Shown piece by piece: positions 34,304 through 44,873 of a stretch of DNA of 64,000 nt. The stretch is taken from positions 62,001 through 126,000 of the forward strand of contig NZ_VAWB01000003.1 in assembly GCF_006148925.1 (NCBI RefSeq), in the 5' to 3' direction. A program made the translations under genes and the position numbers. Source of the stretch: Hyunsoonleella aestuarii (lineage in GTDB: Bacteria > Bacteroidota > Bacteroidia > Flavobacteriales > Flavobacteriaceae). Position 1 is the first letter of the stretch; the number at the start of each line of letters is the position of its first letter. The notes beneath the pieces were generated by a model. It worked only from the letters and a program-made list of their open reading frames with translations, was not told where the DNA came from and did no database searches.

Positions 34304-34922
34304 TCTTGCTAAAATGTTTGTTACCAAACCAAAAGCCTCTATTAGCGCTTAAAGGAGAAGGATGTCCAGATTCTAGTATCTGATGTTTTGAAGAATCAAT
34401 AAGTCTAGCTTTTTTTTTAGCAATTCCGCCCCATAAAAGAAAAATCACATGTTCTTTTTGTTTACTTACAGTTTGAATAACCGAATCTGTGAATGTTTCC
34501 CAACCCTTTTTCTGATGACTGCCCGCTTCATGTGCTCTTACAGATAAGGTTGCATTTAGCAATAATACCCCTTGATTAGCCCAACGTAATAAATCTCCAC
34601 TCTTTGGATAAGGAATACCCAAATCATTTTCAATTTCTTTAAATATATTGATTAAAGAGGGTGGATGAGAAACACCTTGATTTACTGAAAAACATAAACC
34701 ATTGGCTTGTCCAAAACCATGATAAGGATCTTGACCAATGATTACGACTTTTACTTGGTTAAAAGGACACGTATTAAAAGCATTAAAAATCTGCTTTCCA
34801 GGCGGAAAACATTTATTCTTGGCATACTCCAACTTAACAAAATTTGCAAGTTGCTCGAAATAAGGCTTTGAAAATTCTTCTTTTAAAAAAGGCTTCCAAC
34901 TTTCATGAATATTTAAATTCAT
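34257..34922 (-). CDS. ung: Uracil-DNA glycosylase (family 1)
   Basis: Ung removes uracil from DNA to start base excision repair. The 221-residue protein has the water-activating loop VVIIGQDPYHGFGQANGLCF, the SLINIFKEIENDLG helix, LLLNATLSVRAHEAGSH, and the uracil-recognition loop LESGHPSPLSANRGFWFG. Length is normal. It follows holA by 5 bases, so both DNA-metabolism genes are co-transcribed. Confidence 0.96.
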   Translation of the reverse strand: MNLNIHESWKPFLKEEFSKPYFEQLANFVKLEYAKNKCFPPGKQIFNAFNTCPFNQVKVVIIGQDPYHGFGQANGLCFSVNQGVSHPPSLINIFKEIENDLGIPYPKSGDLLRWANQGVLLLNATLSVRAHEAGSHQKKGWETFTDSVIQTVSKQKEHVIFLLWGGIAKKKARLIDSSKHQILESGHPSPLSANRGFWFGNKHFSKTNSLLEQACLEPIRW

Positions 34923-34927
34923 AAATG

Positions 34928-35932
34928 TTAATTTAAAATTTTAACCATTAATTCCTTAAGTAAATCACCCTGAGAAGCAGAGTTTGAGCCTACTCCCTTC
35001 CCTTTTACGTCAAATTCACGCAAGATAGAAACTACATTACTAACCTTCCGCATAGGATAGTTTTTCGCAGCTTGAATGTATTCACTAACAAAATAAGGAT
35101 TAATCTTCAACGCTGAAGCTACGCTTCTTGGAGATTTATCTGATAGTCCATGAAAGTGAAGTAATTGGGAAAAGAAATTAAACAATAATGATACCGTAAC
35201 CACCATAGGATTATCCTTTGGGTTTTCAGAAAAATACTTTACTATTTGGTAAGCCTTAAATGAATTTCTATCTCCAATAGCCTTGCGCAACTCAAAATTA
35301 TTAAAGTCCTTACTAATTCCAATATTTTCTTCAATTAACTCAGGAGTTATTTGACTTCCCTCTGGCAAAATAATTTGAAGCTTTTCAAGTTCATTATTAA
35401 TCTTACTTAAATCTGTTCCTAAAAATTCAACTAGCATTTGAGCCGCTTTTGGAGAAATGGTATATTTTTTTGGTGACAACACTCGACGAATCCAATCAGC
35501 AACTTGATTTTCATAAAGTTTTTTACTTTCATAAACAATCCCTACTTTCTTTATAGATTTATATAGGCCCTTACGTTTATCAATTTTCTTATACTTATAA
35601 TTAATCACTAAAACAGTCGTAGGCTGAGGATTATTTGCGTACGAAGCCAATTTCTCAATAGTACGAGAGAGATCTTGTGCTTCTTTTACAATTACAACCT
35701 GATATTCGGCCATCATGGGGTAACGCTTAGCGTTACCAATAATATCTTCAACCGTTACGTCTCGTCCATATAAAACCATCTGATTAAATCCGCGTTCTTC
35801 CTCAGATAAAACATTTTCCTCAATAAAACTAGAAATTTTATCGATGTAGTAAGATTCTTCACCCATTAAGAAATAAATAGGTTTTAAATTTCTGTTTTTA
35901 ATATCAATTACTAATTGCTTTACTTCATCCAA
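34928..35932 (-). CDS. holA: DNA polymerase III delta subunit
   Basis: HolA opens the sliding clamp within the clamp loader. The 334-residue protein has an N-terminal AAA+-like domain (KPIYFLMGEESYYIDKISSF, FNQMVLYGRDVTVEDIIGNA, MMAEYQVVIVKEAQDL) without a working P-loop, as in all delta subunits. A helical collar domain at the C-terminus contains LLFNFFSQLLHFHGL. The start is TTG (followed by DEVKQLV), as the nearby ATG is out of frame. It is divergent from the HsdR_N-like gene. Confidence 0.9.
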   Translation of the reverse strand: MDEVKQLVIDIKNRNLKPIYFLMGEESYYIDKISSFIEENVLSEEERGFNQMVLYGRDVTVEDIIGNAKRYPMMAEYQVVIVKEAQDLSRTIEKLASYANNPQPTTVLVINYKYKKIDKRKGLYKSIKKVGIVYESKKLYENQVADWIRRVLSPKKYTISPKAAQMLVEFLGTDLSKINNELEKLQIILPEGSQITPELIEENIGISKDFNNFELRKAIGDRNSFKAYQIVKYFSENPKDNPMVVTVSLLFNFFSQLLHFHGLSDKSPRSVASALKINPYFVSEYIQAAKNYPMRKVSNVVSILREFDVKGKGVGSNSASQGDLLKELMVKILN

Positions 35933-36046
35933 ATGTTCTAAATTTTATATCGATATGAGTTAAAGTTGAATTGTTTAAAGAAAATAAATCAAGAACAAAC
36001 TCTTAATATTTTCTATTGAAAACCACTCGAAGTGACATTATAATTC

Positions 36047-36054
36047 TAAATTTG
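36047..36054 (+). promoter_or_regulatory. -7 promoter element TAAATTTG just before the HsdR_N-like gene
   Basis: It matches TAnnTTTG and ends four bases before the GTG start codon. Transcription would therefore begin at or next to the start codon, giving a leaderless message. Confidence 0.55.
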
Positions 36055-36058
36055 TGTA

Positions 36059-36505
36059 GTGCAAAAACTTAATTTCCCTACATATCAGTTTCGATTCAAA
36101 AATAGCGAAAATAAAGTTTCTATTTTTGATGAAATTCGTAAAAAATTTGTGATTCTTCAACCTGAAGAATGGGTGCGTCAACATTGTCTTAAATATTTAA
36201 TTTATGAAAAAAGATTCCCTAAATCACTTATAAATGTTGAAAAAGAATTAATTATTAATTCGTTACGCAAACGTTATGACATTATTGTTTATAATTCTGA
36301 TGGTAGCATTAATCTAATTGTGGAATGCAAGTCGCCTTGCATAGAGATAAATCAAAATGTGTTTGACCAGATTGCTAGATACAACTCTAAATTAAGAGCT
36401 AATTATTTAATGATAACCAATGGAATAAATCATTATTATTGTCAAATGGATTATGAAAATGAACGCTATCAGTTTTTAAAAGATATTCCAGCTTATATAA
36501 AATGA
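36059..36505 (+). CDS. HsdR N-terminal nuclease-domain protein (stand-alone)
   Basis: This 148-residue protein is like the N-terminal PD-(D/E)xK domain of type I restriction subunit HsdR. The opening PTYQFRFKNSENKVSIFDEI is followed by EEWVRQHCLKYLI, KRYDIIVYNSDGS and LIVECKSPCIEI, which supply the Asp, Glu and Lys of the nuclease core. It has no helicase part. The start is GTG. Such stand-alone forms are widespread in Bacteroidota chromosomes beside holA, so it is likely a repair or housekeeping nuclease, not a restriction enzyme. The next gene overlaps it by 4 bases. Confidence 0.82.
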   Translation: MQKLNFPTYQFRFKNSENKVSIFDEIRKKFVILQPEEWVRQHCLKYLIYEKRFPKSLINVEKELIINSLRKRYDIIVYNSDGSINLIVECKSPCIEINQNVFDQIARYNSKLRANYLMITNGINHYYCQMDYENERYQFLKDIPAYIK

Positions 36506-37491
36506 AAGTAGCCGTAGTCATATTAAACTGGAATGGTAAAAATTTATTAGAACAATTTTTACCTTCAGTTATTGAATACTCTAAAGAGGCTTCGATCTAT
36601 GTTGCGGATAATAACTCCACAGACGAATCCATTACTTTTCTAGAAACAAATTATCCATCAATTAAAATTATAAGAAATAAGTCTAATGGTGGTTATGCAA
36701 AAGGTTATAATGATGCTTTACAATATATTGAGACAGATATTTGCTGTTTATTAAATAGCGATGTGCAAGTCACCAAAGACTGGTTAAAACCCGTTTTAAA
36801 AACATTTGAAGAGTATAAAGATACTGTAATTGTTCAACCAAAAATTTTAGACTTTAATAAGAAAGACTGTTTTGAATATGCTGGAGCTGCAGGTGGCTTT
36901 ATAGATAAGTATGGTTACCCGTATTGTAGAGGAAGAATTTTTAATACGCTCGAGGAAGATAATGGACAGTATAATGATACCACAGATATTTTTTGGGCTT
37001 CGGGAGCTTGTTTATTTATTAGAAGTTCCGTTTTTAACGAGCTAGACGGTTTTGACGAAACCTTCTTTGCTCACATGGAAGAAATCGATCTTTGTTGGCG
37101 CGCAAAAAACTTAGGGTATGAAATAACTTATGTTGGGTCATCTAACGTTTTTCATGTTGGTGGTGCCACTTTAAATGAAAGTAATCCTAAAAAGACTTAT
37201 TTAAATTTTAGAAATAGCTTATTCATGTTAACAAAGAATGCCAATGGCAATATACTTATCACAATAATTTCAAGATTAATATTGGACGGATTTGCAGGAA
37301 TGAAATTTTTGTTGGAGTTAAAATTTATTCATTTCTTAGCAGTCATTAAAGCACATTTAAGCTTCTACATGAATTTAAAAAGATTACTAAACCAAAGACG
37401 AAAATTTACAAACAAGATTAATTATTATCAAATAAAGTCTATTGCAGTTGCATATTTCTTAAAGAAAAAAACTGATTATGTCAGTTTATAA
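36502..37491 (+). CDS. Glycosyltransferase family 2
   Basis: The 329-residue GT-A enzyme shows VAVVILNWNGKNLLEQFLPS, YVADNNSTDESI for nucleotide-sugar binding, CLLNSDVQVTKDWL as the DxD-like metal site, and IFWASGACLFIRSSVF with DETFFAHMEEIDLCWRA for acceptor and catalytic base. The C-terminal 80 residues are helical and partly hydrophobic, perhaps membrane-associated. It resembles rhamnosyltransferase-like members (WbbL group). The acceptor is probably a surface glycan or LPS. Its ATG overlaps the stop of the HsdR_N-like gene. Confidence 0.9.
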   Translation: MKVAVVILNWNGKNLLEQFLPSVIEYSKEASIYVADNNSTDESITFLETNYPSIKIIRNKSNGGYAKGYNDALQYIETDICCLLNSDVQVTKDWLKPVLKTFEEYKDTVIVQPKILDFNKKDCFEYAGAAGGFIDKYGYPYCRGRIFNTLEEDNGQYNDTTDIFWASGACLFIRSSVFNELDGFDETFFAHMEEIDLCWRAKNLGYEITYVGSSNVFHVGGATLNESNPKKTYLNFRNSLFMLTKNANGNILITIISRLILDGFAGMKFLLELKFIHFLAVIKAHLSFYMNLKRLLNQRRKFTNKINYYQIKSIAVAYFLKKKTDYVSL

Positions 37492-37541
37492 ATAGTTAGT
37501 AAAAGTTTTGTTAACAATGCTTCAATAAACGGTTTTTTATA

Positions 37542-37549
37542 TACTTTTG
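37542..37549 (+). promoter_or_regulatory. -7 promoter element TACTTTTG for the OmpA-type gene
   Basis: It matches TAnnTTTG, 38 bases before the ATG. Confidence 0.5.
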
Positions 37550-37586
37550 TCGAAGTTTAAACACAAATATTAATCCGAAAATAATT

Positions 37587-38423
37587 ATGAAAAAAGTTTT
37601 ATTACTCAGCTTATCGTCAATATTGCTATTAAGTTCATGTGTTTCTAAAAAAGAATTTCTTGCATTAGAAGAAAAACAGAAAGAAACACAAGATTTACTT
37701 AACTCTGCAACAGTAAAATTAAATTCTTGTTTAGAAGATAGAGCTTCAGCCACGGCAAGAGCTAAGGCTTTAGAAGAGCAAGTAGCAGACTTACGCAAGA
37801 GTAATGATAACCTTCAAATACTTTCTGCAAAAGGTGCTAGTAATGTTGAAAAAACATTGGAAAGTATCAAAGAAAAGGATTTAAAGATTACACGTTTACA
37901 AGATGCTCTTACTAAGAAAGACAGTGTGACGTTAGCACTTGTTACAAGTTTAAAACGAGAAGTTGGAATTAACGATCCGGATATTGAAGTAAATGTCGAA
38001 AAAGGAGTAGTATTTATTTCGATTGCAGATAAATTACTATTTAAAAGCGGTAGCTATATCGTAACAAGTAGAGCTCAAGAAATTTTAGCCAAAGTTGCTA
38101 AAGTAATTAATAGCAAACCAGATTTTGAAGCCATGGTTGAAGGTCATACAGATAATGTGTCTTACAGAAAAGAACCATTATTAGACAACTGGGATTTAAG
38201 TGTTAAGCGATCTACTTCAATAATTAGAGTTTTACAAGAACTAGGTGTAAACCCAAAACAACTTATTGCTGCTGGTCGAGCAGAATATGTCCCATTAGTT
38301 GATAACGATACTGCAGAAAACAGAGCGAAAAACAGACGTACTCGTATTGTTGTACTTCCTAAAATCGATCAGTTTTATGATATGATTGAAAAAGAAATGA
38401 AAAATTTATCTGCTGGGAATTAA
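37587..38423 (+). CDS. OmpA-family peptidoglycan-binding lipoprotein
   Basis: The 278-residue protein has a lipoprotein signal with lipobox LLSSC. A coiled-coil region (about 25-115) comes next, followed by a C-terminal OmpA domain. This domain includes FEAMVEGHTDNVSYRKEPL, DLSVKRSTSIIRVL, LIAAGRAEYVP and NRRTRIVV, the peptidoglycan-contacting residues. It anchors the outer membrane to the cell wall. Both its own promoter element and a strong terminator frame it as a single-gene transcript. Confidence 0.93.
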   Translation: MKKVLLLSLSSILLLSSCVSKKEFLALEEKQKETQDLLNSATVKLNSCLEDRASATARAKALEEQVADLRKSNDNLQILSAKGASNVEKTLESIKEKDLKITRLQDALTKKDSVTLALVTSLKREVGINDPDIEVNVEKGVVFISIADKLLFKSGSYIVTSRAQEILAKVAKVINSKPDFEAMVEGHTDNVSYRKEPLLDNWDLSVKRSTSIIRVLQELGVNPKQLIAAGRAEYVPLVDNDTAENRAKNRRTRIVVLPKIDQFYDMIEKEMKNLSAGN

Positions 38424-38444
38424 TAAAGCTATTGAATAAAAATT

Positions 38445-38476
38445 AAAAAACCCAACTTTAAAAAGTTGGGTTTTTT
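38445..38476. terminator. Bidirectional terminator between the OmpA gene and katG
   Basis: AAAAAACCCAACTTT and AAAGTTGGGTTTTTT pair almost perfectly over 14 to 15 bases. T-tracts on both strands allow it to serve both convergent genes. Confidence 0.92.
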
Positions 38477-38498
38477 AATAATATCAATTTTATATTTA

Positions 38499-40697
<2,199 letters not shown>

Positions 40698-40911
40698 TTA
40701 TAAAATTGTTTTAATTTGTTACCCTCTAAAGTTACTAATTACTTCTCAAAACTGTAAAATTTAATATTTTAATAAATTATATTTTAATTGATAAAACTTA
40801 TTGAATATAAAAACTGTTATAGATTGCTGAAATGAAAAGATGTTTTTAAAAATATCGTTTTTTAAGAATTTATATATGCTTACTTTTAAGCTTTAATTAA
40901 AAATAAAAAAA

Positions 40912-41409
40912 ATGGCTACAATAACCTTAGGGGGAAATCCTGTTGATACTATTGGTGACCTTCCTGAAATTGGATCACAACTTCAAGACTTTGAATTAAC
41001 TGCAATTGATCTTTCTACTAAAACTCTTGAAGATTTTAAGGGACATAATTTAATTTTAAACATTTTTCCAAGTGTCAACACAGGAGTTTGCTCCGCTTCA
41101 GTTAGAAATTTTAATAAGGCGGCAGGCAAATTAGAAAACACGAAAGTATTATGTATTTCTCGAGACTTACCATTTGCACAAGAGCAATTTTGCGCAGCTG
41201 AAGGATTGGAAAATGTTATAATGTTATCTGACTATAAAACAGGGCAATTCGGTAAAAATTATGGTTTAATTATGCTTAACGGCATTTTTGACGCACTACT
41301 TTCTAGAAGTGTTATAATTGCAGATAATACTGGAACGGTAATTTATACAGAGCAAGTTCCAGAAATTGGTCAAGAACCAAATTATGAAACGGCTCTAAGC
41401 GCACTATAA
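40912..41409 (+). CDS. tpx: Thiol peroxidase
   Basis: Tpx reduces lipid and other hydroperoxides with thioredoxin. The 165-residue atypical 2-Cys peroxiredoxin has the peroxidatic site PSVNTGVCSASVRNFNK and the resolving cysteine in FAQEQFCAAEG. The start MATITLGGNPVDTIGDLPE is the family's usual opening. Length is standard. A diacylglycerol kinase gene follows by 9 bases. Confidence 0.96.
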   Translation: MATITLGGNPVDTIGDLPEIGSQLQDFELTAIDLSTKTLEDFKGHNLILNIFPSVNTGVCSASVRNFNKAAGKLENTKVLCISRDLPFAQEQFCAAEGLENVIMLSDYKTGQFGKNYGLIMLNGIFDALLSRSVIIADNTGTVIYTEQVPEIGQEPNYETALSAL

Positions 41410-41418
41410 TTTTTTATC

Positions 41419-41787
41419 ATGCCTAAAAAAGAATCTTTCTTCTTTAATCGAATTAAGAGTGTTGGTTTCGCCTTTAGAGGCGCTGTTTTGCTTTTAAAAA
41501 CTGAAGCCAGTATTAAAATTCAATTTGTAATTGCATTAGTTATAACTGGAGCAGGATTCTTTTTTAATATATCGTTTAGTGAATGGATTATTCAAATATT
41601 AGCTATTGGTTTAGTTATGAGCATTGAGGGCATTAATACTGCTATTGAGGAAATTGCTAATTTTATCCATCCAGAGCATCATAACAAAATTGGCATCATA
41701 AAAGATATTTCAGCAGGAGCAGTATTTATAGCGGCATTATTTGCGAGCATAATTGGCTTAATTATTTATCTTCCAAAGATTTTTTAA
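41419..41787 (+). CDS. dgkA: Diacylglycerol/undecaprenol kinase family protein
   Basis: The 122-residue inner-membrane protein has three transmembrane helices and the family motif MSIEGINTAIEEIANFI, plus GFAFRGAVLLLKTEASIKIQF at the N-terminus. It phosphorylates diacylglycerol or undecaprenol; the Gram-positive-like variant seen here often acts on undecaprenol. It is 9 bases behind tpx and is co-transcribed with it by position only. Confidence 0.9.
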   Translation: MPKKESFFFNRIKSVGFAFRGAVLLLKTEASIKIQFVIALVITGAGFFFNISFSEWIIQILAIGLVMSIEGINTAIEEIANFIHPEHHNKIGIIKDISAGAVFIAALFASIIGLIIYLPKIF

Positions 41788-41822
41788 AATACTATACGTT
41801 TAGGATAAACGTTAGTAATTTG

Positions 41823-41830
41823 TATTTTTG
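41823..41830 (+). promoter_or_regulatory. -7 promoter element TATTTTTG for ftsK
   Basis: It matches TAnnTTTG, 12 bases before the first ATG of ftsK. An inverted repeat CGTTTA-GGA-TAAACG lies at 41797-41811, where a regulator could block the -33 region. Confidence 0.55.
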
Positions 41831-41841
41831 CTCAAACCAAC

Positions 41842-44229
41842 ATGTCATTAATGGCAAAGAAAAAAACCAAGACTAAAAAAACACCAAAGAAAAAACTTAA
41901 AATGCCAAGTTTTAAGTTAAATAGCCAGCAAAAGCTCATATTTGGAAGTTTTTTGGTTTTATTTGGAATTCTATTATTTATAGCTTTTATCTCTTTCCTT
42001 TTTACTGGGAAAACAGATCAAAGTGCTATTTCAGATTTTTTATCTAGAGAAACCAAAACTGAGAACTGGCTTAGCAAAACAGGAGCTTGGTTAAGTGACT
42101 TATTGATTCAACGTGGTTTTGGAATTTCATCATTTATATTTTCAGGACTTATATTTTTATCAGGGGTTTATGTATTGATGGACATAAACAAGTCTAAATT
42201 AAGAATCCATTGGTTTTGGGGTACTTTAATTGTTATCTGGTTATCAACTTTGCTGGGTTTCTTCGGTGATAGAAATGACATTCTCGGTGGAACTATTGGT
42301 TTTGAAGTGAATACATTTCTTCAAGATTTCATTGGCAAAATTGGCACTATTGTATTATTACTTTTTGGACTAATTACCTATTTAGCGATAAGATTCAAAC
42401 TAAATGCTCAAAGTTTTATAAACTTGTTTAAATCGGCTAAAACAGATTTTAAAAGTGAATTTAATTCTGATTCTGAAGATGAATTTGTTGTAACCATAGA
42501 CAATAATTTATCTGAAGAAGCAGAAGCTATTAAAACCGCTTTTGAAATTCCTAAAGAAGAAGATGAATATAAAGTTACAACTTCTAAAAAAGCGACAATT
42601 CCTTCTAAAGAGCTTGAGGTTGAGGTACATAAAGAAGAGGATGAGATTGAAATGAAAATTGAAACTGTACAAGACGAACTCTCTGAAACTGACAATTTAT
42701 CGAATAAACTTGTAGAAGATTTTGGCTTGTACGACCCAACGCTTGAATTAGGAAATTATCGGTTCCCTCCTATTGATTTATTAAAGAAGTACGATACAGA
42801 AGGCATTACGATTAATCAAGAAGAATTAGAAGAAAACAAGAATAAAATTGTAGAGACGCTTAGCAACTACAAGATTGGTATTGCGAGTATTAAAGCTACC
42901 ATAGGACCAACCGTTACGTTATATGAAATAGTTCCCGAAGCTGGTGTAAGAATTTCAAAGATTAAAAACTTGGAAGACGATATTGCGCTTTCGCTTTCTG
43001 CACTAGGTATTCGAATTATTGCTCCAATACCTGGAAAAGGAACAATAGGTATTGAAGTTCCAAATAAAAACGCTACAATTGTGTCTATGCGTTCGGTTAT
43101 TTCATCAAAGAAATTCCAGGGGTCAGAAATGCAACTACCCATTGCACTTGGTAAAACAATTAGTAATGAAACCTTTGTAGTAGATCTAGCGAAAATGCCA
43201 CACTTACTAATGGCAGGTGCTACGGGTCAAGGTAAATCTGTTGGCCTGAATGCTGTTTTAACATCACTGTTATACAAAAAACATCCTGCTGAAGTAAAAT
43301 TTATTTTAGTTGATCCTAAAAAAGTCGAGTTAACACTATTTAATAAAATTGAGCGTCACTATTTAGCTAAATTACCAGACAGCGAAGAAGCTATAATTAC
43401 AGATAATACTAAGGTTATAAACACATTGAATTCTCTGTGTATAGAAATGGACAACCGCTATGAGCTTCTAAAAAATGCAATGTGTAGAAACATTGCTGAA
43501 TATAATGCTAAATTTAAAGCTCGTAAACTCAACCCTAATGATGGACATCAATTCTTACCTTACATTGTTCTTGTAGTAGATGAGTTTGCAGACCTTATAA
43601 TGACTGCTGGCAAGGAAGTTGAAACTCCAATAGCTCGATTAGCCCAATTGGCACGGGCCATTGGTATTCATTTAATAATTGCCACACAGCGTCCTTCTGT
43701 AAACGTAATAACCGGAATTATTAAAGCTAATTTCCCAGCTCGAATTGCATTTAGAGTAACTTCAAAAATTGATTCTCGAACCATTCTTGATGGATCTGGA
43801 GCAGATCAATTAATTGGTCGAGGAGATATGTTATTTACTCAAGGAAATGATGTAATAAGAGTGCAGTGTGCTTTTGTTGATACCCCCGAAGTTGAAAAAA
43901 TTACAGACTATATTGGATCGCAAAAAGCTTACCCAGATGCTTACCTATTACCAGAGTATGTAGGCGAAGAAAGTGGCACAAGTCTTGATATAGATATTTC
44001 AGATAGAGATAAATTGTTTAAAGACGCAGCTATTGTTATCGTTACAGCTCAACAAGGTTCTGCTTCTTTATTGCAGCGTAAATTAAAATTAGGATACAAC
44101 AGAGCTGGTCGACTGATAGATCAATTGGAAGCTGCTGGTATCGTTGGACCTTTCGAAGGCAGTAAAGCAAGACAAGTTTTAGTAACCGACTTAGCAGCTT
44201 TAGACAATCTTTTAGAAAATGAAATTTAA
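41842..44229 (+). CDS. ftsK: DNA translocase FtsK/SpoIIIE
   Basis: FtsK pumps chromosome ends through the closing septum and activates dimer resolution. The 795-residue protein has a basic N-terminus, four transmembrane helices (about 27-185) and an acidic linker (about 205-300). The RecA-like motor has Walker A GATGQGKSVGLNA and Walker B IVLVVDEFADLIM. A C-terminal winged-helix gamma domain (SLLQRKLKLGYNRAGRLIDQL) reads the orienting sequences. A second start (MAKKKTKTK) three codons in is equally possible. lolA follows by 5 bases. Confidence 0.96.
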   Translation: MSLMAKKKTKTKKTPKKKLKMPSFKLNSQQKLIFGSFLVLFGILLFIAFISFLFTGKTDQSAISDFLSRETKTENWLSKTGAWLSDLLIQRGFGISSFIFSGLIFLSGVYVLMDINKSKLRIHWFWGTLIVIWLSTLLGFFGDRNDILGGTIGFEVNTFLQDFIGKIGTIVLLLFGLITYLAIRFKLNAQSFINLFKSAKTDFKSEFNSDSEDEFVVTIDNNLSEEAEAIKTAFEIPKEEDEYKVTTSKKATIPSKELEVEVHKEEDEIEMKIETVQDELSETDNLSNKLVEDFGLYDPTLELGNYRFPPIDLLKKYDTEGITINQEELEENKNKIVETLSNYKIGIASIKATIGPTVTLYEIVPEAGVRISKIKNLEDDIALSLSALGIRIIAPIPGKGTIGIEVPNKNATIVSMRSVISSKKFQGSEMQLPIALGKTISNETFVVDLAKMPHLLMAGATGQGKSVGLNAVLTSLLYKKHPAEVKFILVDPKKVELTLFNKIERHYLAKLPDSEEAIITDNTKVINTLNSLCIEMDNRYELLKNAMCRNIAEYNAKFKARKLNPNDGHQFLPYIVLVVDEFADLIMTAGKEVETPIARLAQLARAIGIHLIIATQRPSVNVITGIIKANFPARIAFRVTSKIDSRTILDGSGADQLIGRGDMLFTQGNDVIRVQCAFVDTPEVEKITDYIGSQKAYPDAYLLPEYVGEESGTSLDIDISDRDKLFKDAAIVIVTAQQGSASLLQRKLKLGYNRAGRLIDQLEAAGIVGPFEGSKARQVLVTDLAALDNLLENEI

Positions 44230-44234
44230 CTAAA

Positions 44235-44873
44235 ATGAAAAAAATTATTACTATATTAATTATCACCATAACTTTTGGAAGTTTCGCACAAGACACTAAT
44301 AAAGGGAAAGCATTATTAAAAGAAGTTTCAGAAAAAGTAAAAAGCTACGATAATATTGCGATTGATTTTAAGTATGTTTTAGAAAACATTGCTGAAAACA
44401 TCAAGCAAGAAACTCGTGGGGATGTTGTTATGCAAGGTGATAAATATGTTTTAAACATATTAGGAGTTACACGAATTTATGACGGACAAACCATGTATAA
44501 TATTAGTCCTGAAGATGAAGAAGTGACAATCTCTTCAGACAATGAAGAAGATGACAGCATTACCCCAAGTAAAATGCTGTCTTTTTATGAAGATGGCTAT
44601 TCATATAGTTTAGATATTGAGCAAAATGTAAAAGGAAGAAAAATTCAATACGTTAAACTTATTCCTATAGATTCTAATTCAGAAATAAAACATATTCTTT
44701 TAGGTGTTGATGCCAATACAAAGCATATATTTAATTTGATTCAGATTGGTAAAAACGGAACAAAAACAACCCTTACCGTTAATTCTTTCAAAACGAACGA
44801 AACATTATCAAAAACCTTATTTACCTTTGATGCAAATAAATACAGTGATTACTACATCAATAAACTAGATTGA
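44235..44873 (+). CDS. lolA: Outer-membrane lipoprotein carrier LolA
   Basis: LolA ferries lipoproteins across the periplasm. The 212-residue protein has a signal peptide (MKKIITILIITITFGSFAQ) and a single LolA/LolB-like antiparallel sheet, seen in YDNIAIDFKYVLENIAEN, GDVVMQGDKYVLN, IYDGQTMYNISPEDEEV and LLGVDANTKHIFNLIQIG. It overlaps the following LptF/G-like gene by 4 bases, linking lipoprotein and LPS transport in one operon with ftsK. Confidence 0.9.
   Translation: MKKIITILIITITFGSFAQDTNKGKALLKEVSEKVKSYDNIAIDFKYVLENIAENIKQETRGDVVMQGDKYVLNILGVTRIYDGQTMYNISPEDEEVTISSDNEEDDSITPSKMLSFYEDGYSYSLDIEQNVKGRKIQYVKLIPIDSNSEIKHILLGVDANTKHIFNLIQIGKNGTKTTLTVNSFKTNETLSKTLFTFDANKYSDYYINKLD

Noticed and set aside
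36059-36505. Remnant of a type I restriction system
   Set aside because: No HsdM, HsdS or helicase remains nearby, and the gene is intact and placed among housekeeping genes.
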